Shown: one piece after another, positions 31,217 through 38,559 of the stretch | Layout of the letters: each line of letters starts with the position of its first letter | Position numbering within the stretch: the stretch's first letter is position 1 | Origin: a virus | Virus record (IMG/VR): IMGVR_UViG_3300008266_000117 | Location: 1 to 42,691 of that record | Reading direction: 5' to 3' (one strand) | DNA length: 42,691 nucleotides | Program-made: the position numbers and the translations under genes | The notes under the pieces: generated by a model | What the model saw: the letters and a program-made list of their open reading frames with translations, nothing else | Databases searched by the model: none | What the model was told of the DNA's origin: nothing

Positions 31217-31689
31217 TCTATTTCCTGCAGTGCGGCCATGACGGACCGATCAAGATCGGCTTCACGACTGGAAGCGTGGTCTGGCGGATACGCCAGCTTC
31301 AGCATACGTCGCCACACATCCTGAACCTTATCGGTGCCCATGAGGGTGGCAGGGAAGACGAGACGATCCTTCACAAGCAATTTGCAGACAGAAAACACCG
31401 TGGCGAGTGGTTTAACCCGTGCCAGGAAATCTTCGCTCACATCGAAAGCAGAGGCGGACTCGCCGATTACAACCGGCTTGAGAGACCAGACTTGAAGGCG
31501 GCTCTCCGAAGTGCCGAGCGGAAGAAATGGCCAGTTGAAATCAATGAATTCTTCAAAAGCCTCCGTCGCAAATATCCTCGCGAAATCGGTATGTGGCAAG
31601 AGGGGATGCGGCCTATAGCGCCGCGCATTTCGGAACAACTTCAAGAGGTTGTCTCCAAAGCAAAGCAATCAGAGGCAGCCGAACTATGA
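31213..31689 (+). CDS. GIY-YIG-family (MUG113/T5orf172-like) protein 2
   Basis: 158 residues, starting in the Cro-like stop (ATGA). MIYFLQCGHDGPIKIGFTTGSVVWRIRQLQ, then DETILHKQFADRKHRGEWF, shows the same family signature as the protein at 20545-21084: KIG, Arg helix, a Glu (DETILHKQF) and a closing EWF. The two proteins are distant. Second gene of the lytic operon; a DNA-cleaving role is inferred from family. Confidence 0.75.
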   Translation: MIYFLQCGHDGPIKIGFTTGSVVWRIRQLQHTSPHILNLIGAHEGGREDETILHKQFADRKHRGEWFNPCQEIFAHIESRGGLADYNRLERPDLKAALRSAERKKWPVEINEFFKSLRRKYPREIGMWQEGMRPIAPRISEQLQEVVSKAKQSEAAEL

Positions 31690-31961
31690 GCTATTGGAAG
31701 GATATTTCTAGCGCTCCCAAGGACGGCACCAGGGTTCTTGTCGGATGCTTCCGAGTGGCTGAGAATTTTGGGAAGTTCCTCGGCTACATGACCGTTGATC
31801 AGTGGGACGATGGATTCCGTGGGTTTGGGAAATTCAACGATCATTATTGGCCCGCTACCCATTGGATGCATCTTCCAGATCCGCCGTCCAGCGCCGAGGA
31901 AATCAAACGTAAGCAAGAAGAGACCACCATTAAGCTGCGCAAGGAAGGGATATCGCTGTGA
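31686..31961 (+). CDS. DUF551-like protein 1
   Basis: 91 residues: WKDISSAPKDGTRVLVGCF at the start and THWMHLPDPPSS near the end, the DUF551 pattern (W-x-x-I-x-x-A-P-K-D-G ... T-H-W-M-P-L-P-x-P). First of three related genes in this operon (with 32331 and 32624). ATGA overlap on both sides. Function of DUF551 proteins is unknown. Confidence 0.8.
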   Translation: MSYWKDISSAPKDGTRVLVGCFRVAENFGKFLGYMTVDQWDDGFRGFGKFNDHYWPATHWMHLPDPPSSAEEIKRKQEETTIKLRKEGISL

Positions 31962-32218
31962 GCGACCATCTGGACAAAATGGAAAGAGCGCTCGCTCTGC
32001 TGGACGAGGCGCGAGGGTTTGCCGCCATGTCTCCGCAAGGTCGCGACAACATCGTCGAGGTCTGGGAGATGCTCCCGGATCTGATCGAGCAAGCCTACCG
32101 GACCGGCTTCGAAGACGGCGAGAAACACGCTGTGGAAAACCACGACTACCAACGCGGCGCTGAAGCCGATTTCCAAAGCCATGTTCAGCAGCTCCAGCGC
32201 GCCAGGGAATGGGAATGA
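31958..32218 (+). CDS. Hypothetical early protein
   Basis: 86 residues, helical and acidic (HLDKMERALALLDEARGFAAMSPQGRDNIVEVWEMLPDLIEQAYRTGFEDG). No motif recognised. ATGA overlaps link it to both neighbours. Confidence 0.65.
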   Translation: MSDHLDKMERALALLDEARGFAAMSPQGRDNIVEVWEMLPDLIEQAYRTGFEDGEKHAVENHDYQRGAEADFQSHVQQLQRAREWE

Positions 32219-32334
32219 CCATCGTCGAGCCCGAAGACCTCCTCTCCCAACGCTCCATAGAAGGCAGAGACCGTCATAACCCAAAAGGCCCGAGCAGGTA
32301 CGCGCAGGCCAAGACCAAACAGGTGGACGAATGA
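32215..32334 (+). CDS. 39-residue peptide
   Basis: MTIVEPEDLLSQRSIEGRDR then HNPKGPSRYAQAKTKQVDE. Its start sits in the previous stop and its stop overlaps the next start (ATGA both times), which supports translation. No known function. Confidence 0.55.
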   Translation: MTIVEPEDLLSQRSIEGRDRHNPKGPSRYAQAKTKQVDE

Positions 32335-32627
32335 GCGAACTGCAGACAATCGAAAGCGCTCCGAAAGACGGGACATGGTTCCTCGCATACAGAGGGCCGG
32401 CGAAAATTGGTACGTGCGACCGCTTTGCTATCGTTAGGTGGCACGATGAATTCGAAGACTTCATTTGGCCTGACGAACCGTTCGACATTTACCGGGACGA
32501 TATCAACGAGAAGACAGGAGCAGGCCATTTCGCCCTTACTCCGTACGAGTCCAAAGGAACTTTCACCCACTGGATGCCGCTCCCATCCCGCCCCGCGCAG
32601 GCCAAGAAAGACGAGCAAGCGAAATGA
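32331..32627 (+). CDS. DUF551-like protein 2
   Basis: 98 residues: LQTIESAPKDGTWFLAYRGP, then IVRWHDEFEDFIWP and THWMPLPSRP. Same opening and closing motifs as the genes at 31686 and 32624, with a longer middle. Coupled to both neighbours. Function unknown. Confidence 0.8.
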   Translation: MSELQTIESAPKDGTWFLAYRGPAKIGTCDRFAIVRWHDEFEDFIWPDEPFDIYRDDINEKTGAGHFALTPYESKGTFTHWMPLPSRPAQAKKDEQAK

Positions 32628-32839
32628 GCGAGTGGCAGGATATCAGCACGGCGCCCCATAGCGGCAAGTTCTTGGTCGCGATGTATGCCCCAACCAGCTG
32701 GGCCTACTACGTGGACACGGTGGTTGTTTACCAGGAGATGCCGAAGGTTCGCGAGCAACGTCTGCGGTATTGCACTCATTGGATGCCCATGCTTCCCGAA
32801 CCCCCTTCCAAAGCAAAGCAGGTGGAGAAGGACCAATGA
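32624..32839 (+). CDS. DUF551-like protein 3
   Basis: 71 residues, the shortest of the three: WQDISTAPHSGKFLVAMYAP and CTHWMPMLPEPPS. The KDG of the opening motif is HSG here, and an extra residue breaks the MPLP motif. Probably a diverged duplicate. ATGA overlaps on both sides. Confidence 0.75.
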   Translation: MSEWQDISTAPHSGKFLVAMYAPTSWAYYVDTVVVYQEMPKVREQRLRYCTHWMPMLPEPPSKAKQVEKDQ

Positions 32840-33039
32840 GCGATCTCCTCCGATGCCCGTTCTGCACATACCCAGGCATCCGACCAGAGAAGAGGCCGCG
32901 CGTCGGTTGGTATTGCGTCTGCGAGTCCTGCTTAGCCCAAGGCCCTACATCAGCCACCAAAGAAGAGGCCATCCAAGGTTGGCGTCGTTCATTGGGCCCT
33001 TGGCTAAGACAACCCCCAGCGCCGGAGGTAAAGCCATGA
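32836..33039 (+). CDS. Lar-like zinc protein 1
   Basis: 67 residues: LLRCPFCTYPGIRPEK, then WYCVCESCLAQGPTSATKEEAIQGWRR. The CPFC...C-x-x-C...EAIxxWxxR pattern is that of restriction-alleviation Lar-like proteins, which in Rac prophage weaken type I restriction. The first of two tandem copies. Activity here is inferred from family only. Confidence 0.75.
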   Translation: MSDLLRCPFCTYPGIRPEKRPRVGWYCVCESCLAQGPTSATKEEAIQGWRRSLGPWLRQPPAPEVKP

Positions 33040-33269
33040 CCGAGCAGCTTTTGCCATGCCCGTTTTGTGGCTGGAGAGAAATTTACATCGAGCCTGACGA
33101 GCGCGGCGGTGGCGGCCAATGGGTACTCCCTATTCACGTTGGATGCTGTCTGTGCGGCGTCAACATCATGTGCGTAGACGCTGAAACAGAAGCTGAGGCA
33201 GCTGAAGTTTGGAACCGGCGCACCCCTTCCGAACCCCACCAAGAACACAGGAATACAAACGATGCCTGA
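33036..33269 (+). CDS. Lar-like zinc protein 2
   Basis: 77 residues: LLPCPFCGWREIYIEPDERG, then HVGCCLCGVNIMCVDAETEAEAAEVWNRR. Closer to the Lar consensus than its neighbour (CPFCG, EAAEVWNRR). ATGA overlap with copy 1. The two may target different host restriction enzymes, or one may be decaying. Confidence 0.8.
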   Translation: MTEQLLPCPFCGWREIYIEPDERGGGGQWVLPIHVGCCLCGVNIMCVDAETEAEAAEVWNRRTPSEPHQEHRNTNDA

Positions 33270-33561
33270 GGGGAAGAGCGAGTATCCATCCTATATCCTG
33301 GCTGCAGCGGCTGCATGCTATGACGATCTCCCTATCGTTTACTATGGATGGAGCGATGTCGATGGTCACGAGGCTATCGCCAGGGTCATCCTTGCCGAAC
33401 GCCAGCGCTGCGCCAAGATCGCCGACGACGAGGCCGACAAACTGAAGCTTCGCGATGGCCCTGATAAGCGCCGCGACCCTCTGAACAAGCAGATCGTCGC
33501 AATGAAGGTGGTCTGCCGAGACATCGCAGCTTCCATCAGAGGAGAGCTGAACCATGACTAA
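33262..33561 (+). CDS. Hypothetical early protein
   Basis: 99 residues. The middle (GHEAIARVILAERQRCAKIADDEADKLKL) is a helix of a kind seen in many phage small proteins (ERxRCAxIA). Overlaps both neighbours by 8 nt. Function unknown. Confidence 0.65.
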   Translation: MPEGKSEYPSYILAAAAACYDDLPIVYYGWSDVDGHEAIARVILAERQRCAKIADDEADKLKLRDGPDKRRDPLNKQIVAMKVVCRDIAASIRGELNHD

Positions 33562-33889
33562 CGAGAGACACGAGAAGGCGCTAGAAGCTGCCTGCCATGC
33601 GGATGGCTTCACCCCGAACGAGGCCGACCGGCGCGTGGTCGCAAGGGCCATCGCCACATATCTCCAAGCCATGGATGCGGTCATCGTTCCGAAAGACGAT
33701 CTCAATCGGTTCGTCTCTGACAGTCAGCTTCCGAGAGAGATGATCGACGCAGGGTTCGATGTCCTTGAGCAGTGCGATGAAGACCTCATGAACGCTACCG
33801 GTCCCGATTGGGATTACGGAATGGAAGCCGTCGCCGTCTATCGCGCCATGCTTTCCAAAGCCCCCAACCACTTCACCAACGGAGAGTAA
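33554..33889 (+). CDS. Hypothetical early protein
   Basis: 111 residues. Helical start (RHEKALEAACHADGFTPNEADRRVVARAIATYLQAMD) and an acidic C-terminal half (GFDVLEQCDEDLMNATGPDWDYGMEAVAVYRAML). No motif recognised. Confidence 0.65.
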   Translation: MTNERHEKALEAACHADGFTPNEADRRVVARAIATYLQAMDAVIVPKDDLNRFVSDSQLPREMIDAGFDVLEQCDEDLMNATGPDWDYGMEAVAVYRAMLSKAPNHFTNGE

Positions 33890-33893
33890 CACC

Positions 33894-34088
33894 ATGAACA
33901 TTATTCTCGCATGCGCTGTAGGAATGGTTCTCGTGATCGGTGCCCTCACGATGGCGCTGTGCCGGTCAGCCTCTCCGAAGACTACGGCAGAACGCCGGTC
34001 CGAAGACGACGAGCAGATGGAATACCTCTGCGAATGGAACGCCATCCGGGCAATCGAGCGTGAGTGCTTTTCGGAGGCCAGAGGCTGA
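33894..34088 (+). CDS. Small membrane-anchored protein
   Basis: 64 residues. N-terminal TM anchor (residues about 2-23: NIILACAVGMVLVIGALTMALC) and a charged soluble tail. SD GGAGAG. Its stop overlaps the HNH start (TGATG). Function unknown. Confidence 0.6.
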   Translation: MNIILACAVGMVLVIGALTMALCRSASPKTTAERRSEDDEQMEYLCEWNAIRAIERECFSEARG

Positions 34089-34543
34089 TGGACAGCTGGT
34101 TCGCATCTGCCTTCGATAGGAAAGAGGTCTGCCCCATCAAAGGATGTTGGCTGGCCAACCCAAATCCGAAGCGGAAAGGGTATGCGTTTGTTCGGGTCAA
34201 TACCAAGGTCATGAGGATCCATCGCCTTTCTTATGAGCGCTTCCATGGCGCCATCCCGACTGGATTGTTGGTTTGCCACAAGTGTGACGTGAGAAACTGC
34301 TGGAACCCAGATCATCTTTTCCTTGGCACGGCTGCCGACAACAACTCTGACATGTTGATCAAAGGTCGGAATGTGCCTCCGCCCATCAAGGCCACGCCTC
34401 GTCATGTAGTGGCTGAGATACGTGACCGTTTCGATAGCGGGGAGTCGCCGACGACAATCAGCCAGTCTTTGGGGATGAAATACTCAACAGTCTACGACAT
34501 CGGCTCGAGACGCAACCTGAGGGAATTCTCTGGGGCGCCATAA
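34088..34543 (+). CDS. HNH homing endonuclease with HTH tail
   Basis: 151 residues. The core HRLSYERFHGAIPTGLLVCHKCDVRNCWNPDHLFLGTAADNNSDM has the His-Me finger motif: HRLSYE...H-x-C-D-x-x-x-C-x-N-P-x-H-L...G-T-x-x-x-N. The C-terminal ~50 residues (RDRFDSGESPTTISQSLGMKYSTVYDI) are an HTH that would give target specificity. Free-standing HNH homing nucleases spread by cutting phage genomes lacking them. TGATG overlap with the gene before. Confidence 0.85.
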   Translation: MDSWFASAFDRKEVCPIKGCWLANPNPKRKGYAFVRVNTKVMRIHRLSYERFHGAIPTGLLVCHKCDVRNCWNPDHLFLGTAADNNSDMLIKGRNVPPPIKATPRHVVAEIRDRFDSGESPTTISQSLGMKYSTVYDIGSRRNLREFSGAP

Positions 34544-34610
34544 TTGGCAGAGGGGGACTGCGCGGATCCTCCTCCCGCGCGGTCAGAGCTCACCAAGGCG
34601 ACCGGCACGC

Positions 34611-34871
34611 TTACTCCTCCCAAGCCGGGTCGGTCGCCACCAATTCGCAGTGAATGCGCGGCAGCTTGAAATTGCCGACGAGTTTAACCGCGACGGAACC
34701 GATGTGGAAAACGTCCTCATCAAGTTCCGTCGCATCATCAACCGGATAGGCGGCGGCAGACCGGTTGAATGGAAAGAGTACGACGGTTGGCCCGAGCGGC
34801 GGACCAGATGGGACTGTCAGCGATCCTGGCAGAGAGTGGGCAGTCCCATCAGCAATATGGCTCTTGTGCAT
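34611..34871 (-). CDS. Reverse-strand small protein
   Basis: 86 residues with GGAG seven bases before ATG 34871, against the direction of the operon. DEDVFHIGSVAVKLVGNFKLPRIHCELVATDPAWEE has good codon structure and reads as real protein, better than the overlapping plus-strand frames. It fills an otherwise gene-free 376-bp gap (34544-34919). It may be a moron or anti-sense regulator of the operon; function unknown. Confidence 0.5.
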   Translation of the reverse strand: MHKSHIADGTAHSLPGSLTVPSGPPLGPTVVLFPFNRSAAAYPVDDATELDEDVFHIGSVAVKLVGNFKLPRIHCELVATDPAWEE

Positions 34872-34919
34872 GTGTGTGCTCCGTCTTTGGCGGATCATCA
34901 ATCGCACAGGAATTGACCG

Positions 34920-35339
34920 ATGTTAGGAAAATGGTTTTCCGGATCCGGAAAGAACGCTTCCGAGGATAAGATGACAAGTTTGGCGTTAATTGAAGCAAAA
35001 AGCTGGGCCGACGCTCTGATGAACAAAGAGCATCGCGGCCGTGGCGATAAAGAAAAATCGGCCCGATACCGGCTGGCCAGAAACACTGGCGTTCCGGAAA
35101 GCTACCTGTTCCGCCTTCAATACAAGACGGCAGAGATGAAGGATGTCGCCGGCTCTGTCTATCGGGCGTTGATGATCGCCTATGACAAGGCATGCGCAGC
35201 AAACGAGGAAGCAGCCGATCGGTACAAAGCCGAGCGTCTAGGGATGGTGCTCAATGAAACGACTGACGAAAAGCCTGCTGCGGCGGGCAAAGGAATGGCT
35301 GTGCCTCAAGTGGGCAGAGCTAACCGGGAAGAGGCGTGA
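34920..35339 (+). CDS. Hypothetical early protein
   Basis: 139 residues. Two possible starts have SDs: ATG 34920 (AGGA) and ATG 34971 (GAGGATAAG), the latter giving MTSLALIEAKSWADALM. The core (RYRLARNTGVPESYLFRLQYKTAEMKDVAGSVYRALMIAYD) looks like a helical DNA-binding module found in alphaproteobacterial phages; no established function. Confidence 0.65.
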   Translation: MLGKWFSGSGKNASEDKMTSLALIEAKSWADALMNKEHRGRGDKEKSARYRLARNTGVPESYLFRLQYKTAEMKDVAGSVYRALMIAYDKACAANEEAADRYKAERLGMVLNETTDEKPAAAGKGMAVPQVGRANREEA

Positions 35340-35342
35340 GTG

Positions 35343-35618
35343 ATGACCTGGCAGGAAGAAGCATCCCATATCATAGCCAGCGTCGATCGCGACATGCCGG
35401 CCGATGCCAACCTCAAGGAGCGGAAGCGGGCTATCTCCGCAGCCAAGCCACACAGGTTCGCATGCACGAGCTGGGGCAAGAAGGCGTGGTCCAAAGCCTC
35501 GACGGAATACCTCAAGAGATACGGCTACGTGCCGAGGACATCACCGAACAAGAAACCGCATCTTTCCCCGCTTGAGCGGCTGATGGCCGGCGCTGGGATC
35601 GTCAAGGACAAGGACTGA
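35343..35618 (+). CDS. Hypothetical early protein
   Basis: 91 residues from ATG 35343, preceded by AGAGG; a GTG at 35340 is an alternative. Basic, mostly helical (KERKRAISAAKPHRFACTSWGKKAWSKASTEYLKRYG) with the end HLSPLERLMAGAGIV. Function unknown. Confidence 0.65.
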   Translation: MTWQEEASHIIASVDRDMPADANLKERKRAISAAKPHRFACTSWGKKAWSKASTEYLKRYGYVPRTSPNKKPHLSPLERLMAGAGIVKDKD

Positions 35619-35622
35619 ACCG

Positions 35623-35859
35623 ATGAAAGCAGTTGAATTTTGCTACTGGCTCCAAGGGCTCTTTGAAGTAGGGGAGCCAGTCTCCCTCAACGAAAAGCAA
35701 ACGGATCTGATCAAGCGCCATCTGAATATGGTGTTCGTTCACGACATCGACCCTTCGTACCCAGAAGGGCAGCAGACGAAGCTCAACGAACTTCACGGCC
35801 CCAACGCCCACCTCAAACCAGGGCTAACGCTTCCTGGAACGCCTGTGGCGCGCTGCTGA
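35623..35859 (+). CDS. Conserved small phage protein
   Basis: 78 residues. FCYWLQGLFEVGEPVSLNEKQTDLIKRHLNMVFVHDIDPSYP, in parts, is a widespread small phage protein (FCYWLQGxFE...IxxHLNxVFxHxIDPS). No function is established. Confidence 0.8.
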   Translation: MKAVEFCYWLQGLFEVGEPVSLNEKQTDLIKRHLNMVFVHDIDPSYPEGQQTKLNELHGPNAHLKPGLTLPGTPVARC

Positions 35860-35891
35860 ACCCCCTCTACCCCTTCATATCAACGAGGCGC

Positions 35892-36152
35892 ATGCGGATG
35901 ACCAGGCTCATATCCACGACAGAGAAGACAGTCACCTGCGTAGAGCTACCGCGCGATCCGCTTCAGCTTTTCCGGCTGGGATACGATACCTTGGAAATAG
36001 GCAACCTGCTTGGCCTCCCGGAAGCGCATGTCTACAACTCCATCACCCGGCTGAGAACGGCAGAGCGTACCCGCATACGCGATAGGGATTATCACCGCCA
36101 GTATTACCAGAACATCGATCGCCGCGTCTCCAGAGCGGAGTGGGACCGATGA
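35892..36152 (+). CDS. Small HTH protein
   Basis: 86 residues. FRLGYDTLEIGNLLGLPEAHVYNSITRLRT is a good HTH (G-x-x-T-x-E-I-x-x-L-L-G-x-x-E-x-x-V-Y) of the sigma-region-4-like type, followed by a basic tail. ATG 35892 is close to the GAGG; ATG 35898 is an alternative. Probably a regulator of rightward genes. Confidence 0.65.
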   Translation: MRMTRLISTTEKTVTCVELPRDPLQLFRLGYDTLEIGNLLGLPEAHVYNSITRLRTAERTRIRDRDYHRQYYQNIDRRVSRAEWDR

Positions 36153-36523
36153 GCGAGCACATGTCCCGCCAGCAGTATCAGGCAGAGACGACAAAGAAAA
36201 AGCGCGGCAACAAGTACGGCGCCAAGCGGACTGTCGTGGACGGCATCAGCTTCGACAGCAAGCGAGAGGCCGAGGTCTATTCTGATCTCAAGCTTCTTGA
36301 GCGCGAGGGCAGCATATCAAGTTTCGAGCGCCAGAGAAAATTCAATCTGATCGTGAACGGTCAAATCATCGGCACCTATAAGGCCGACTTCGCCTTCATT
36401 GACCATGACCAGGATGGCCGGTTGCGCGTGGTAGACGTGAAGGGGGTTGTCTCCCGCGAGTTCGCGCGCACCCAAAAGCACATCAAGGCGCTTTATGGCA
36501 TCGATGTGGAGGTGTGGCGCTAA
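36149..36523 (+). CDS. DUF1064 family putative endonuclease
   Basis: 124 residues. GNKYGAKRTVVDGISFDSKREAEVYSDLKLLEREGSISSFERQRKFNLI, then YKADFAFIDHDQDGRLRVVDVKGVVS, is the DUF1064 pattern: E of REAEVY, D of YKADF and D-V-K-G match a PD-(D/E)XK active site. These are believed to resolve phage DNA junctions. Overlaps both neighbours (ATGA; TAATGAG). Confidence 0.85.
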   Translation: MSEHMSRQQYQAETTKKKRGNKYGAKRTVVDGISFDSKREAEVYSDLKLLEREGSISSFERQRKFNLIVNGQIIGTYKADFAFIDHDQDGRLRVVDVKGVVSREFARTQKHIKALYGIDVEVWR

Positions 36524-37209
36524 TGAGCATCAGTTCTGACACACTCCGCAAGCTATCGGCGCTGCGATTGGACCCAGACCAGATGGCCGGCGTTCTGGAC
36601 ATCCTTGCCGACATCCAGTCTGCTGACGAAGGGCGGAAAGCGGGGCAGAGAGAGCGCGTTCGCAAACACCGCGAGAGCCATAACAGTAACGTTTCTGTAA
36701 CGTTACATGACCGTTACACCCCCCCATCCCCCCTCTCTGATAAAGAAAATCCCCCTGCACCCCCTAAAGAAATTAACTCTCCCCCCTTACCCCCCGCTGA
36801 GCTGATTGGCGCGGGCGACTTCGAAAGCAAAATCCTCGAAGCAGCCGGAGAGATGATCCACCCCCACGGCGCCATCGTCGTCGGCCCGATCCTCTCGCTG
36901 ATCACGGCCGGCGCTGATCTCGAGCTTGACGTTCTCCCGGCAATCCGAGCGACGGTAGCGAGGATGGCCCGTCCTGCTCGGTCGTGGTCGTATTTCGTCC
37001 CGGCAATCCAGGCCGCGTTCGATCGCCGTATCGCCGCCGGCAAGTGGGAGCCGTCAACGAGGGCGCAGCCCCCTCCCAAGCTTACGGCCCACCAGCAGCG
37101 CCACAAGGCGGCGATGAACGCATTCGATCGACAATTGGGAATTAAGCCAGATGACGAACCTGCCAGCAACATTATCGACCTTGAGGGGCGAGATTTCCGT
37201 TCTCTCTGA
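36523..37209 (+). CDS. Putative replication initiator with internal iterons
   Basis: 228 residues from ATG 36523. The N-terminal 55 residues are helical and basic (SISSDTLRKLSALRLDPDQMAGVLDILADIQSADEGRKAGQRERVRKHRES). A Pro-rich linker (TPPSPLSDKENPPAPPKEINSPPLPPAE) precedes a C-terminal globular domain (IRATVARMARPARSWSYFVPAIQAAFDRR). The linker DNA carries iteron-like repeats and AT-rich patches, as lambda O carries its origin. Together with position before gcrA this suggests a replication initiator. Sequence similarity to known initiators was not recognised. Confidence 0.55.
   Translation: MSISSDTLRKLSALRLDPDQMAGVLDILADIQSADEGRKAGQRERVRKHRESHNSNVSVTLHDRYTPPSPLSDKENPPAPPKEINSPPLPPAELIGAGDFESKILEAAGEMIHPHGAIVVGPILSLITAGADLELDVLPAIRATVARMARPARSWSYFVPAIQAAFDRRIAAGKWEPSTRAQPPPKLTAHQQRHKAAMNAFDRQLGIKPDDEPASNIIDLEGRDFRSL
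36685..36718. repeat. Iteron-like repeats inside the replication gene (candidate origin)
   Basis: Four copies of TGTAACG or its complement: AGTAACG (36685), TGTAACG (36696), CGTTACA (36701) and CGTTACA (36712), with 11-bp steps; the middle two form the 12-bp palindrome TGTAACGTTACA. An A/T-rich, C-run-rich tract follows (36739-36777). Layout resembles the lambdoid origin. Confidence 0.5.
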
Positions 37210-37777
37210 GCGTCTGAAGTCTGCGACCGAAGATCAGGTGGCAGACGCAATGCGCTCGCTTCTGGCGGCAGGGCTGTCCTTGCCGTCGTCAATGGACCCG
37301 GAGAAGGCGCCGGCAGTCTACGCCTACGCCATCACCAATGTCTCGGCCGCCGGCCTGAAGAAGGCAATCTCGAAGCTGATCCGCGGCGAATACGAGTTCC
37401 TGAACAAGGCGTTTATCCCGACGCCTCCCGAACTCGCGGCTATGGCCCGGGCCGAGACACGCTCACTCGCTGACGATCTCGCGAGGGCAAAGCTCAAACT
37501 CGAAAGCCTGACGCCGCCGGAAGCTCCGAAGGTGGACGAAGCTGGGAAGGCCCGTATCCGGTCGCTTCTCCAGCAATTCAGGAACGACAACGCCGCCCGC
37601 AAGGCGCAGGCGCAAGGCGTACCGATCCACGAACCGATCTCGCCCGACAAGGCAGGATATTGGGCCAAGATTCAGGCCTTGAACGACGCTCCAGAGGTCT
37701 CCGCCGAGCAACAAGCGTTCCGTCGAAAGATCGATATGGACATTTCAGAAATCGAGATGAAGAGGGCAGCGGAATGA
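37151..37777 (+). CDS. Hypothetical protein, possible replication partner
   Basis: 208 residues, beginning 59 nt before the end of the replication gene. The N-terminal 100 residues are helical (LRGEISVLSERLKSATEDQVADAMRSLLAAG, TNVSAAGLKKAISKLIRGEYEFLNKAFIPTPPELAAMAR). The 'F(I/V)PTPPELA' motif is found in replication-associated phage proteins of alphaproteobacteria. A long charged C-terminal coiled coil follows. Its role as helicase loader or partner is only suggested by position. Confidence 0.6.
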   Translation: MTNLPATLSTLRGEISVLSERLKSATEDQVADAMRSLLAAGLSLPSSMDPEKAPAVYAYAITNVSAAGLKKAISKLIRGEYEFLNKAFIPTPPELAAMARAETRSLADDLARAKLKLESLTPPEAPKVDEAGKARIRSLLQQFRNDNAARKAQAQGVPIHEPISPDKAGYWAKIQALNDAPEVSAEQQAFRRKIDMDISEIEMKRAAE

Positions 37778-38268
37778 GTGGTGTCTCAAGCAAATGGACC
37801 CCAGACCGTATTGTGGAAGCCGCAAGGCTTTGGAACGAGGATAAGTCGGCCACGGAAGTGGCACTCTCCTTCAACGTAACGCGCAACTCTATTATCGGTT
37901 TGGCTCACCGCCGACCTGATTTGTTCAAGACGAAGATGCCGGGAGTGAATAAGGGGCGCGTACCGACGCGGCCTAATCGGAACACTGGGCTGTTCCGCCG
38001 GTCAAAGCCGCTTGTTGTCAAAACCGATACGCCGCCGGATATGGTTGAAGAACCAGTGGTCCCAGCAGTCATAGGCGCGGTTTTCGACGCGGGGCGCCTG
38101 CCGTTCGCAAAGCCTCTTCATGAGCTTGGAGCATGCGAATGCAAATGGCCGGTCACGGTGAGCAGCCCACATCGCTTCTGTGCTGAAGAGGCGACAGGCA
38201 TTTATTGCGATCACCACTACATGCGGGCTCATGCACCAAGAGCCTCGATAATGAGGGCCGCAGCATGA
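37774..38268 (+). CDS. gcrA: GcrA family cell-cycle regulator
   Basis: 164 residues. The N-terminal HTH (WTPDRIVEAARLWNEDKSATEVALSFNVTRNSIIGLAHRR) and C-terminal Cys/His/Trp region (CECKWPVTVSSPHRFCAEEATGIYCDHHYMRAHAP) match GcrA, linked by a longer spacer than usual. In alphaproteobacteria GcrA binds the vegetative sigma factor and activates promoters with CcrM-methylated GANTC. A phage copy could retune host or phage transcription to cell-cycle stage. ATGA overlap with the gene upstream. Confidence 0.85.
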   Translation: MSGVSSKWTPDRIVEAARLWNEDKSATEVALSFNVTRNSIIGLAHRRPDLFKTKMPGVNKGRVPTRPNRNTGLFRRSKPLVVKTDTPPDMVEEPVVPAVIGAVFDAGRLPFAKPLHELGACECKWPVTVSSPHRFCAEEATGIYCDHHYMRAHAPRASIMRAAA

Positions 38269-38302
38269 CCACGCGCCTTACAGCCCAAGGAAGGAGAGTA
38301 GC

Positions 38303-38545
38303 ATGAGCGAGCCTATCGATTTCACCAAGATCAAGAACGAACGAGACATCGACCCGGAGCATATTCGGAAAGATGACTTCGGGCGCACGATGTACGAATT
38401 CCGGCTCTCCTACCAGTTCGACGGCAAGACATGGGGCGGCGTCACTGTGTGGGCCTATTCATTCGGGGAAGCTGAAGCGCGCGTCAAGAGCATGAGGGAC
38501 AGCCTCATAGTGCTCGGCCAGCTCGGCGGCATCGTACCAGCATAA
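38303..38545 (+). CDS. Hypothetical protein
   Basis: 80 residues with SD AAGGAGAG. One compact alpha/beta unit (FGRTMYEFRLSYQFDGKTWGGVTVWAYSFGEAEARVKSMRDSLIVLGQL) resembling small phage proteins seen between gcrA and the late regulator. Function unknown. Confidence 0.7.
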   Translation: MSEPIDFTKIKNERDIDPEHIRKDDFGRTMYEFRLSYQFDGKTWGGVTVWAYSFGEAEARVKSMRDSLIVLGQLGGIVPA

Positions 38546-38559
38546 CAGCGAGGAACACC

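Noticed and set aside
34650-34916. 88-codon plus-strand frame overlapping the reverse-strand gene
   Set aside because: Begins without SD and its second half is Trp/Arg/Ser-rich shadow; the minus frame reads better.
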